Positions 37,201 through 44,183 of a stretch of 64,000 nucleotides of DNA are shown piece after piece. The position numbers were made by a program, and so were the translations under genes. The stretch's first letter is position 1. Each line of letters starts with the position of its first letter. Source of the DNA: Streptomyces sp. NBC_01260 (GTDB lineage Bacteria; Actinomycetota; Actinomycetes; Streptomycetales; Streptomycetaceae); assembly GCF_036226405.1 (NCBI RefSeq), contig NZ_CP108464.1, positions 5,022,001 through 5,086,000 of the forward strand, read 5' to 3'. Below the pieces are notes generated by a model. That model searched no databases. It was not told the origin of the DNA and saw nothing but the letters and a program-made list of their open reading frames with translations.

Positions 37201-40200
37201 GTCGCCGACAAGGAGAACACCAACGGCGCGCTCAGCGACATCCAGGTCTACGGCGAGGCGCTGACCACGTCCCAGGTGACCGCGCTCAAGGGCGGCACGC
37301 TGCCGGCGGCGGGCAGTTCCGTCCGCACCAGCAGCTGGAAGCTGGACCAGCGCGGCCTGCCGCTGGCGATGACCGACGAGAACGGTGTCACGACCGACTA
37401 CGGCTACGACGAGGCCGGTCAGCAGACCAGCGTCACCGAGCCCGCCGTCAGCAGTGAGACCGGGGGCGGCACCCCGGTGAGCGTGCGGCCGGTCTCGATG
37501 ACCGGCTACAACACGTTCGGGGAGGACACCGAGTCCTCCGACCCGCTCGGCAAGGTGGTGACCACGGCGTACGACGCCGAGGGCCAGGAGTCCTCGACGA
37601 CGATGCCGGACTACACCCCGCCGGGTGCCTCGGCCCCGATCACGGCCGCGACCTGGAACGAGTACAACAAGCTCGGTCAGGTCACCGCCGAGGTCGACCC
37701 GCTGGGCAAGCGCACCGAGTACACCTACACCCAGCTCGGCGACCTGGCCTCGGTCCGGGAGCCGGGCGGCGCCACGACGCGGTACACGTACACCGCCAAC
37801 GGCGACCAGCTGTCGGCCGTACGGCCCGGCGGCGCCCGCCAGGAGACCACCTGGGACTACCTGGGCCGCCCGGTCACGGACACGGACATCGTGCGCCAGC
37901 CGACCGAGCGGGCGTACACCTCCATCAACGAGTACAAGGCCCCGGGAGGTGAACTCTCCCGGACGGTCAGTCCGACCGGGGTGAGCGAGTCCTACAAGTA
38001 CAACGTCCTCGGCGAGACGACCGAGGTGACCGACTCCGCGGGCGCCACCAGCCGCTTCACGTACGACATGGACGGCCGGCCGCTCACGTCGGTGGACGCC
38101 GACGGCACCAGCACCGCGAACACCTACGACGGCTACGGCCAGCTGGTCGCCACGAAGGACCTGGACGAGACGGGCAAGGTGCTGTGTACCAGCAGTTCCA
38201 CCTACGACCGGGTGGGCAACCCGACATCGGTGACCGACTACCGGGGTCACACCGTCACGCTCACCAGTGACGCGACGGGGCTGATCACCAAGGCGGTCCA
38301 GCCGGTCTCGGAGACGGAGTCGGTCACCACGACCTTCGGCTACGACGCGGCGGGCAACCGTACGCGCTTCACCGACGGCCGCGGCAACGCCTTCCTCACC
38401 ACGTACAACGCGTGGGGCATGGCGGAGAAGGAGATCGAACCGTCCACCCCGGCCCATCCGGACGCCGCGGACCGCACGTTCACGATGGTCTACGACGTCG
38501 CGGGCCGTCCGAAGGAGCAGCGCTCCCCGGGCGGGACCGTCGTCAGCAACGAGTACGACGACCGGAGCCGGCTGGTCCGCCAGCACGGCACGGGAGCGGA
38601 GGCGGAGACCGCCGACCACACCTACACCTATGACGAGGACGACCAGGTCACCTCGGTGGCGGGTGCGGGCGAGGAGAAGGACACCTTCTCCTACGACGAC
38701 CGCGGTCTGCTCCTCTCCGCCAACGGCCCCTCCGGGTCCTCCTCCTTCGCCTACGACGGCAACGGGGCGATGACCTCGCGCAAGGACGCGTCGGGCACGT
38801 CGACCTTCGGGTACGACACGGCGGGCCGGCTGAAGACGGCCGTGGACGGGGCGACCGGCACGTCGATGACGTACGGCTACGACGTCGAGTCCAACGTGAC
38901 GTCGATCGAGTACGGCCAGGGCAAGGGGAGGCGTGACTTCTCCTACGACTCCCTGGGGCAGTTGACCACCGACCGGCTGACCTCGCCGGCCGGCAAGTCG
39001 CTGGCGTCGTTCTCCTACGGCTACGACCTCAACGGCAACGAGACGTCGAAGACGACGGCCGGTGTCGCCGGGGCGGGTACGAACACGTACACCTACGACT
39101 GGGCGAACCGCCTGTCGTCCTGGAACAACGGGAGCGCGACCGAGCAGTACGGCTACGACGCGTCGGGCAACCGGACGCGCGTGGGCGGTGACACCTACAC
39201 CTACGACGCCCGCAACCGCCTCACCTCGGACGGGCAGAGCACGTACACGTACACCGCTCGCGGCACGATGAGTTCGGTCACCGACGAGGCAGGTGTGCAG
39301 ACGTCGGTGAAGGCGGACGCCTTCAACCGGGTGATCAACGAGGGCGAGCGGACGTACACGTACGACGGCCTGGACCGGACGCTGAAGGCGACGGACGCCC
39401 AGGGCGGTTCGGTGTACGACTTCGCGTACAGCGGCGTCGGCAACGATGTGGCGTCCGACGGCGGTACGGCCTACAGCCGCAACGTCGACGGTTCGCTGCT
39501 CGGCATCAAGTCGGCGATCGGCTCGGTGCTCGCGCTGACCGACATCCACGACGACGTGGTGGGCCAGTTCACCGCGGACGGCGAGGCACTGACCGGGTCG
39601 ACGACGTACAGCCCGTTCGGCAAGGTCGAGCAGTCGCTGGGCATGGTCGGGCGTCTCGGCTACCAGTCGGGGTGGACGGACCCGGAGACCGCCAAGGTCA
39701 ATATGGCGGCGCGCTGGTACTCGCCGGAGACCGGCCAGTTCAACAGCCGGGACACGGTGGGCATGAACCCGCTGCCGACGTCGGTGTCCGCGAACCGTTA
39801 CGCGTACGCGGACCAGAACCCGATGACGGCGACGGACCCGACGGGTCACTGGCCGAGCTTCGTCGACAAGGCGATCAAGAAGGTCAAGAAGAAGGTCAAG
39901 AAGGTCGCGAAGTCGGCCTGGAAGAAGACCAAGACGGCCGTCAAGAAGGTCGCGAAGAAGGTCAAGGCCGCCGCGAAGAAGGTGAAGAAGGCGGTCAAGA
40001 AGGTCGTCAAGAAGGCCAAGCGTGTGGTGCGCAAGGCCGTGCACTATGTGGCCGACAGCGTCAAAAAGGTCAAGAGATATGTCAAACGCACGTACAAGCG
40101 CGTAAAGAAATACGTCCACAAGGTCGTCAAACAGGTCAAGAAGACGGTCCGCAAGGTGGCCAAGGCCGCCGTGCATGTGGCGAAGAAGGTGGTGAAGGCC

Positions 40201-41637
40201 GCCAAGAAGGTCGGCAAGGCCGTCAAGAAGGCGGCGAAGGCGACGGCCAACTTCGTGAAACAGCACGCGTCGACGATCGCGGCGGTGGCCACCGGTGTGG
40301 TGGTCTTCGCGGGTTGTACGGCGGCGACCGGTGGCGTGGGTGTCATCGGCTGCGGAGCCCTGGCGGGCGCTGCGGCGAACGCGGTGGGCTACGCGATGAG
40401 TGACGGTCCCAAGTCGCTGGGCGGCTTCGTGACCGCGGTCGGCGTGGGAGCCGTGACCGGCGCCCTCGGCGGTGCGGCCGGCGGCGCGGCCTCCGGTGCG
40501 GTGGGCCGTCTGCTCGCCGGTGTCGGCGGCAAGGCGCTGAACGGTGCGGCGATGGGCGCTGCGGGCGGTGCCGCGGAAGGCGCGGTCGGCTACGGCGTCT
40601 CCTGTGTGACCAGCGAGGAGGGCTGCAGCGTCTCCGGCGCGGCGAAGGCCTCGGCGGTCGGCGCGGTGACCGGTGGTGTGTTCGGCGCGGCGGCGAGCAG
40701 GTTCGGCCGCAAGGGCTGCACACCGCACAGCTTCACCGGCGCCACTCCGGTGGTACTGGCGAACGCCACCATCAAGCCGATCTCCGAGATCAAGGTCGGG
40801 GACTACGTCCTGACGGCCGAACCGGGCAAGAAGAAGAAGGAGAAGCACAAGGTCAAGGCGGTCATCGTCACCAAGACGGACCGCGAGTTCGTCGATGTCG
40901 TCGTGTCCACGAAGTCGGGCCCGAAGACGATCCAGACCACCGAGCACCACCAGTTCTACGAGGCCACGAAGGACGCCTGGACTCAGGCGGCCGACCTCAA
41001 GGCCGGACAGAAACTGCAGAGCGAGTCGGGTCGGCCGACCGTGGTGATCGACGTCAACGCGTACACGGCGCAGCGCGTCACGTACGACCTGAGCGTCGAG
41101 GGCCTGCACACGTATCACGTGGGTGCGGGTGACACGGCGGTGCTGGTGCACAATGACAACGGCTCGCAGGGTCCCGCGTGCGGCGTCGGTGCCGCGGCCG
41201 CGGACGCCAACGGTCAGTGGCGCAACCGGGGGCGTTTCGCCGCCGATCCGGACCGTGTCGCGGCGGGCACGCCTCACGCGGACGGGATGCTGCGCGGGAC
41301 GAACGAGTCCGGTCAGACGACCAGCCGCGCGAGCTTCCGGGTGCCCGTCCTCGCCAAGATGTGGAACGACGCCGAGGTGGGTGTGCTGGCGAGCGGACAG
41401 CCCGGCCGGGTCTGCCCCAGAAAGGGGCCGAACTGTGTCGGTGTGGTCGGCGGCGATCCCACCAAGGGACAGGACCGCGGCGGGCAATGGGACGGCGGTC
41501 ACTATCCCGAGAGTTGGTCGAACCGGAAATTCCCGACCAACGTGACTCGCGAGCAGGTGCTCAATAATTACAATACGGATGTACGACTCGAATGCGTTCC
41601 GTGCAACCGTGGCGCAGGAAACAGAGAGGACGGGTAG
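31261..41637 (+). CDS. Giant RHS/YD-repeat polymorphic toxin, 5'-truncated, with HINT domain and GH-E-like nuclease tip
   Basis: RHS homology runs about 3,458 codons from SFDAKTSKRNAKKS. No ATG, GTG or TTG occurs in frame between the stop at 31207 and GTG 31786, so either translation begins at 31786 (3,283 aa) or the gene is silent. Numbering from 31786: DNRLRE domain about 40-250; three LamG-like segments at about 600-820, 885-1108 and 1633-1835; YD repeats; RHS core motif YSPETGQFNSRD about 2645; lysine-rich segment 2692-2825; Gly/Ala-rich hydrophobic segment to 2970; HINT domain from Cys 2978 to HTYHVGAGDTAVLVHN about 3122; then a 160-aa tip with QWDGGHYPESW, resembling GH-E nucleases. The missing N-terminus should hold the export signal. 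Confidence 0.88.
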   Translation, partial: PSFDAKTSKRNAKKSTATSDYFVNADGSTTVRHYASRSNFKAADGAWKPIDTELTQDADGTLRQSANSLDVEFAPDATDQQLASVDFGSGRSLAYALRGAKKAAPTVDADNTATYADVLPDTDLLLSPLADGLKERLVLRSADAPNSWLFPLDLKGLTPRIADNGDVRFTDGDGEVTATIPHAFMEDSRTDPRSGDAATSRAVTYELTTADGKPALRLTADRDWLDDPARVYPVTVDPTIAAGNSTYAQSTIGGDHSTENQIKVGSYDAGTNKANSFLQFSSLGTTLKGQRVTAATLNVYAIWSATCTAEPFSVSPVTKSWTPAGVTSYPGPAYGAAIGTATVAPGASCSNDAGGTNDLNVGVKMPVKLSTGWFDGVATGSANYGLALTAPTGDGLHWKKFHSDNSTKAAFRPALDLTYTPNTAPQINAQYPPENHQSNTLQPELLVYASDADKWPMPSLTYAFEVYDADTDSTTPVATSGVITKSSWKIPAGKLKWSKNYAWYVSVTDGYDSVMYSASRFATAVPQPPVTSGLAQNTDGHEFDPSDANYTTEDTDAEIEVVGPSLSVERSYNSRDPRTDGAFGAGWATVTDMTAAEVKDGSGTVTSVVVTYPGGEQVAFGRNGDGTFVPPMGRYARLAPAASGGGYTLTDKDFTAYAFQQAVTGRAGTFAISSIKDYANRAETFTYTGGRLSKVTNTTSNRSLAFAWQTPAGATAPHVATVTTDAAKAGDASTAQVWQYGYTGDQLTKVCPPADPTKCTVYGYATGNHYRTTVMDADPFAYWRLGETSGSAATDTIDLNQGKFNGLYRNVSLGGTGPLAGSTQKAATFNGTTSYVEIPSAPGATPSYTTVSLWFKTTQAGGVLFYYGDKPLSDADPVANTKKNTPAVYVGTDGKLRGCLAMSPGCMTTTASTATVTDGKWHNVALTGAATSQTLYLDGAKQGSLAGTINDWEQPYISFGAGVNTDGWPAMNASDKLGHYAGQLAEVAVYTEALDPSVITAQYQAANRSAGLLNKITTPNGKTQSAVTYGTTDDLVLQATDGDGGTWKLNPATVTGSSQVYRSAVMGSAPAGYWRLDDTQGAAQAANELHTGFGTYNSVTQGVAGPFGAGDVTAAQFNGTSSYAEVPYASWHGKGDRSVELWFKTAKPGVLVADQAKAVNDAAGASGNYSPVLYVGSDGKLRGHWYSAAGSATTEFGSKDKVDNNAWHHAVLSATGTKQALYVDGVKQGDYSGAPNDQANTRTFIGAGFAKGWNNPPADVSYFTGSIAEVAVHAGGLTEEQVEQHWSAYKASAGVAPVRTVKLTDPTEKTLTYVYDAEMGNRLLTAIDTNGKRTTYGYDTAGFLHTVTDANGNRSVTGHDIRGNTVSQTMCQDTAAGKCATDYYTYYPDATTAFPPMDPRNDLVLTERDGRSSGPADNTYLTAYVYDTAGNLTSVTTPPVPGHPNGRTATTTYTTAATPAAEGGTAKAPAGLVAEVVTPGGRKTEYAYFADGDLAEVTDANGAKERSTYDGLGRQLTRTEVSDAQPGGLTTTLTYDKDDQVVTETDPPVTNRVTGAVHTGRTTTVYDADGNVSSQTVADLTGGDASRATSITYDAYNRMASRTDPGGDTTSFEYDVYGNKVKETDPAGNVNTYTFDGEGRPLTTNLLNYTGDPANPSPATTLVQESRAYDPGGRLASIADAMGQVTAYTYTDDGLAATVTRKDPVNNLSFTEEANTYDAAGNLIKQVTNDGQTVSAFTVDASDRTTSSVLDPGGLARSTKVSYDPDDNVVSESDLDPANGRTSTEDTLYDNLGNVTGSTLHDGTTAPVARWKLAETSGASAADSSGGNRTVTFGSGVTHSTEHGGAAVFDGTANAYGQTGAVVNTGGSFTVSTWVKLNSTAANNTFLAQAGKSASGFQLYYSTAYGWTFNRHSADMSGPVIVRASSGTAAVTTGTWTHLTGVYDQEAAQIRLYVNGVQAGTSTAFATPWDATGPLQIGRRVADKENTNGALSDIQVYGEALTTSQVTALKGGTLPAAGSSVRTSSWKLDQRGLPLAMTDENGVTTDYGYDEAGQQTSVTEPAVSSETGGGTPVSVRPVSMTGYNTFGEDTESSDPLGKVVTTAYDAEGQESSTTMPDYTPPGASAPITAATWNEYNKLGQVTAEVDPLGKRTEYTYTQLGDLASVREPGGATTRYTYTANGDQLSAVRPGGARQETTWDYLGRPVTDTDIVRQPTERAYTSINEYKAPGGELSRTVSPTGVSESYKYNVLGETTEVTDSAGATSRFTYDMDGRPLTSVDADGTSTANTYDGYGQLVATKDLDETGKVLCTSSSTYDRVGNPTSVTDYRGHTVTLTSDATGLITKAVQPVSETESVTTTFGYDAAGNRTRFTDGRGNAFLTTYNAWGMAEKEIEPSTPAHPDAADRTFTMVYDVAGRPKEQRSPGGTVVSNEYDDRSRLVRQHGTGAEAETADHTYTYDEDDQVTSVAGAGEEKDTFSYDDRGLLLSANGPSGSSSFAYDGNGAMTSRKDASGTSTFGYDTAGRLKTAVDGATGTSMTYGYDVESNVTSIEYGQGKGRRDFSYDSLGQLTTDRLTSPAGKSLASFSYGYDLNGNETSKTTAGVAGAGTNTYTYDWANRLSSWNNGSATEQYGYDASGNRTRVGGDTYTYDARNRLTSDGQSTYTYTARGTMSSVTDEAGVQTSVKADAFNRVINEGERTYTYDGLDRTLKATDAQGGSVYDFAYSGVGNDVASDGGTAYSRNVDGSLLGIKSAIGSVLALTDIHDDVVGQFTADGEALTGSTTYSPFGKVEQSLGMVGRLGYQSGWTDPETAKVNMAARWYSPETGQFNSRDTVGMNPLPTSVSANRYAYADQNPMTATDPTGHWPSFVDKAIKKVKKKVKKVAKSAWKKTKTAVKKVAKKVKAAAKKVKKAVKKVVKKAKRVVRKAVHYVADSVKKVKRYVKRTYKRVKKYVHKVVKQVKKTVRKVAKAAVHVAKKVVKAAKKVGKAVKKAAKATANFVKQHASTIAAVATGVVVFAGCTAATGGVGVIGCGALAGAAANAVGYAMSDGPKSLGGFVTAVGVGAVTGALGGAAGGAASGAVGRLLAGVGGKALNGAAMGAAGGAAEGAVGYGVSCVTSEEGCSVSGAAKASAVGAVTGGVFGAAASRFGRKGCTPHSFTGATPVVLANATIKPISEIKVGDYVLTAEPGKKKKEKHKVKAVIVTKTDREFVDVVVSTKSGPKTIQTTEHHQFYEATKDAWTQAADLKAGQKLQSESGRPTVVIDVNAYTAQRVTYDLSVEGLHTYHVGAGDTAVLVHNDNGSQGPACGVGAAAADANGQWRNRGRFAADPDRVAAGTPHADGMLRGTNESGQTTSRASFRVPVLAKMWNDAEVGVLASGQPGRVCPRKGPNCVGVVGGDPTKGQDRGGQWDGGHYPESWSNRKFPTNVTREQVLNNYNTDVRLECVPCNRGAGNREDG
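38169..38633 (+). repeat. 465-bp RHS segment duplicated downstream
   Basis: This stretch of the RHS YD-repeat region recurs at 42333-42797 with about 8 substitutions and no gaps (about 98% identity by eye). It lies about 1.5 kb upstream of the RHS core end, so recombination between the copies would exchange the whole C-terminal part, toxin and SUFU gene. Confidence 0.92.
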
Positions 41638-41645
41638 TAAAGAAG

Positions 41646-42221
41646 ATGGCTGTTCTGATCGACCATCTCGAATCACGTCTGGGTCGACTCGTCGGAGCAT
41701 GGTCGGTCAGGGACGGCGCTCCGGAGGGTGCCGCAGAGGTGGGGTACTTCACCGGCGGCGTCCTCGACGGAGTCCAGTCCTACGCCACCACCACCCTGCA
41801 CCGGACGCACCTGGTCTCGCCCACCACGGGTGATCCCCAGCATCTGGAACTGCTCGGCTGCACCCACCCCGTTGCCGGGGACGAGTACGGTCCTTTTCCC
41901 GGAGTGCTGGAATGGGCGGCGGAGCGTCTGGCGACGTCCGGAACGGCGGTGCTGCGGGGGGACGTCGTGCCCCTGCCGATGCCGCTGCGTCCGGGCGGAA
42001 CGCTGACGCACCTCTACGCGGCGATGCCGGTCTACTTCGACGACGACTTCTTCTCCGTCGACCTGGAGAACGGGACGCATGTCTCCGTGGTGTGGCTGGT
42101 GCCGCTCCACGGCGTCGAGGCGGATTACGTCACGAAGAAGGGATGGCCCGCCTTCGAGGAGGAATTGACCAAGCAGGATCCTGATCTGTTCGACCTCGAC
42201 CGTCCGCCGATGAGCCTGTAG
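41646..42221 (+). CDS. SUFU (suppressor of fused) family immunity protein
   Basis: 191 aa, soluble, starting 8 bp after the RHS stop. The alternation of short strands (TTTLHRTHLVSPTTG, HLYAAMPVYFDDDF, VSVVWLVPLHGVEADYVTKKGW) and the terminal PAFEEELTKQDPDLFDLDRP are characteristic of bacterial SUFU-domain immunity proteins. By position it should neutralise the GH-E-like tip of the RHS protein. AAAGAAG before the ATG is a weak binding site; translational coupling to the RHS gene is likely. A terminator-like hairpin follows 18 bp after the stop. Confidence 0.85.
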   Translation: MAVLIDHLESRLGRLVGAWSVRDGAPEGAAEVGYFTGGVLDGVQSYATTTLHRTHLVSPTTGDPQHLELLGCTHPVAGDEYGPFPGVLEWAAERLATSGTAVLRGDVVPLPMPLRPGGTLTHLYAAMPVYFDDDFFSVDLENGTHVSVVWLVPLHGVEADYVTKKGWPAFEEELTKQDPDLFDLDRPPMSL

Positions 42222-42239
42222 CCCCGGCAGCGGGATGAG

Positions 42240-42271
42240 CGCGGGCCTCCGGCACACTCCGGGGGCCCGCG
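42240..42271 (+). terminator. Terminator after the SUFU immunity gene
   Basis: 13-bp stem CGCGGGCCTCCGG / CCGGGGGCCCGCG with one G-U pair and a 6-nt loop, followed by TTCGT. Confidence 0.75.
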
Positions 42272-42332
42272 TTCGTGTCCAAGCATCCGCACGGGGGCCG
42301 CCGGGCTCTCCCAGCCCCGCCCCGCCAGACGC

Positions 42333-42797
42333 GACGGGCAAGGTGCTGCGTGCCAGCAGTTCCACCTACGACCGGGTGGGCAACCCGACATCGGTGACCG
42401 ACTACCGGGGTCACACCGTCACGCTCGTCAGTGATGCGACGGGGCTGATCACCAAGGCGGTCCAGCCGGTCTCGGAGACGGAGTCGGTCACCACGACCTT
42501 CGGCTACGACGCGGCGGGCAACCGTACGCGTTTCACCGACGGGCGCGGCAACGCCTTCCTCACCACGTACAACGCGTGGGGCATGGCGGAGAAGGAGATC
42601 GAACCGTCCACCCCGGCCCATCCGGACGCCGCGGACCGCACGTTCACGATGGTCTACGACGTCGCGGGCCGTCCGAAGGAACAGCGCTCCCCGGGCGGGA
42701 CCGTCGTCAGCAACGAGTACGACGACCGGAGCCGGCTGGTCCGCCAGCACGGCACGGGAGCGGAGGCGGAGACCGCCGACCACACCTACACCTATGA
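42333..42797 (+). pseudogene. Orphan RHS core fragment (near-copy of 38169-38633)
   Basis: 465 bp, about 98% identical to the segment inside the main RHS gene; it encodes STYDRVGNPTSVTDYRGH through AETADHTYTY in frame 1. It has no RHS N-terminus, no HINT domain and no convincing start. At CACCTATGA it joins the toxin tip in a different frame, so it is not expressed as a fusion. It is best understood as the homology arm of an orphan toxin module. Confidence 0.88.
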
Positions 42798-43163
42798 AGT
42801 CCCAGTTCAAGCTGAAGGCCGATGCGCTCAAGCAGTTCGGTGATGAAGGGAAGCTTGTCAAGGCACCCAATCCTCTTCCGGCGAGAGCCGGTACCGAGAA
42901 GGGCTACAAGCAGAACTTCTTCAAGAAGGTCTACGCTCAGTTCAACGACAAGAACCCGGAATTCGTTGCGGCGGCCCGCAGGAGAATCTTCGGAAACATG
43001 AACCCGGATCACGTCTGGGAACTCCAGCTGGGTGGACCGGACGTCCGGAGCAATCTCCATATGCTTGATGCCACCACCAACCAAGTCATTGGTCGGCATC
43101 AGGCAGCAGATCATGCATCTGCCGGATTACACGCCCATCTCGGTCAACATTCAGGGGCCCTAA
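42794..43163 (+). pseudogene. Orphan HNH-like toxin tip, frameshifted near its end
   Basis: About 120 codons from ATG 42794 (MKSQFKLKADALKQFGDEGK): basic, with NPDHVWELQLGGPDVRSNLHM and LDATTNQVIG, a D-H...L-Q-x-G-G...N-L pattern seen in HNH-type contact-dependent toxin tips. After VIGR the frame changes: an expected ...QIRQQIMHLPDYTPISVN... continuation is found in another frame ending at TAA 43161-43163, consistent with a 2-bp deletion near 43099. In the unshifted frame the ORF reads through into the immunity gene. The missing bases and the out-of-frame junction with the RHS fragment make it inactive as it stands. Confidence 0.75.
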
Positions 43164-43666
43164 TGATCACAGAAGAATTCAGGCAGAGCCTTGCCAGGGC
43201 TCGTGAAGCCATCGACTCCAGCGAGGAGTGGAGCATCTTCAACTCCGTTCCGGCAGGGGTTTCCCGGCGGCCGGACCTGGATGCTCCGGAGGAGTACCTG
43301 GACTTTCTGATGGCTGCAAACGGGGCCATCATGGGGTCCGTGGTGATCCTCGACAGGAAGTACGCCGAGAAGTCGCAGGGGCTGATCTCTCCCAACAGGG
43401 TCGAGGTCCCCGAGGACCCGGACGACTGGTTCGTCGTCGGAAAGATCAACGAGAATCCGATGCTGGTCAATCGCCGGGACGGCTCGGTCTGGACCTACCC
43501 GGACATGCTGACTTCCTGGTGGGCGAGCCGTCGATTCGAGCGAGTGGCGGACAGCCTCGCCGAGTTCGTGTCGGAGCAGGCACTCGGCTCGGGGTACCTG
43601 CGCATCACGGGTTCCACGGAGACCGATGAGTGGTGGCAGTTGCTGCGCCATCTGGGAAACGTGTAG
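43163..43666 (+). CDS. SUKH (SMI1/KNR4-like) immunity protein of the orphan module
   Basis: 167 aa from the ATG in TAATG, which overlaps the stop of the toxin tip by one base; this is a typical toxin-immunity coupling. The middle reads LDAPEEYLDFLMAANGAIMG and the C-terminus WWASRRFERVADSLAEFVSE, fitting the SUKH fold. The gene is intact even though the toxin is frameshifted, so the strain may retain protection against kin that still deploy this tip. A perfect terminator follows 87 bp downstream. Confidence 0.8.
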   Translation: MITEEFRQSLARAREAIDSSEEWSIFNSVPAGVSRRPDLDAPEEYLDFLMAANGAIMGSVVILDRKYAEKSQGLISPNRVEVPEDPDDWFVVGKINENPMLVNRRDGSVWTYPDMLTSWWASRRFERVADSLAEFVSEQALGSGYLRITGSTETDEWWQLLRHLGNV

Positions 43667-43752
43667 AGAACGACGCTCCGTGACCGCTCGCTCTCCGCGA
43701 CCGGCAAGCGCAGCGGTGCACTGAACCGGACTGACCAGGTCCGGGACAGGTA

Positions 43753-43785
43753 GCACGCCCGGCCGGGGACTCCGGCCGGGCGTGC
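43753..43785 (+). terminator. Terminator after the orphan toxin-immunity module
   Basis: Perfect 14-bp stem GCACGCCCGGCCGG / CCGGCCGGGCGTGC with a 5-nt loop. Confidence 0.85.
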
Positions 43786-43788
43786 TGC

Positions 43789-44103
43789 ATGGTCGCGGCA
43801 AGCACACCGGGAGAGCAGGGAACGACGGCCATTCGTGACCGCGGATCGTGGCTACCCGTGATTCCAGGCCGCGCCGACGTGCTCTGCTCGTGTGGGGCTC
43901 GGACGGACCTGCTGGTGACGGTGGCGAGCAAGGAGTGGGACGGCGGGAGCCGCAGCTGGATTCCGCTGGAGGATCTGGCCGCGTCGCAGGAGATGGACGC
44001 CAACACGCCCACCCAAGTCATCGTGGGGCGTTGGGGCTCCATGAACGTCTTCCTCTGCCGGGCGGACCCCACGCACCCGCCGCAGCTCAGCTTCCAGGGC
44101 TGA
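43789..44103 (+). CDS. Small protein of unknown function, start uncertain
   Basis: 104 aa if the ATG at 43789 is used. The part after residue 20 looks like real protein (WLPVIPGRADVLCSCGARTD, VIVGRWGSMNVFLCRADP) with a CxC and a later Cys that might bind metal. The first 20 residues do not, and the ATG is 3 bp after a perfect terminator stem with no ribosome binding site. It may be a 5'-truncated remnant brought in with the toxin region or a gene with an internal start. Family not recognised. Confidence 0.45.
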   Translation: MVAASTPGEQGTTAIRDRGSWLPVIPGRADVLCSCGARTDLLVTVASKEWDGGSRSWIPLEDLAASQEMDANTPTQVIVGRWGSMNVFLCRADPTHPPQLSFQG

Positions 44104-44183
44104 GGTCCGCCGCCGGCACCGAGGCGGCGGCCTGGAGGATATGGGCAGGTTTGCCGGTCTCAAGGTGGTGAGGGCCGTACTCG

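Noticed and set aside
33967..41700. A 2,577-codon open frame antisense to the RHS gene
   Set aside because: It is Arg/Val/Gly-rich low complexity, has no domain signature, and mirrors the third-position GC bias of the RHS gene. Long antisense frames are expected opposite GC-rich repetitive genes.
42794..43666. A single 290-aa toxin-immunity fusion protein
   Set aside because: A natural toxin C-terminus and TAATG start are present in the other frame, so the fusion is best explained by a small deletion.
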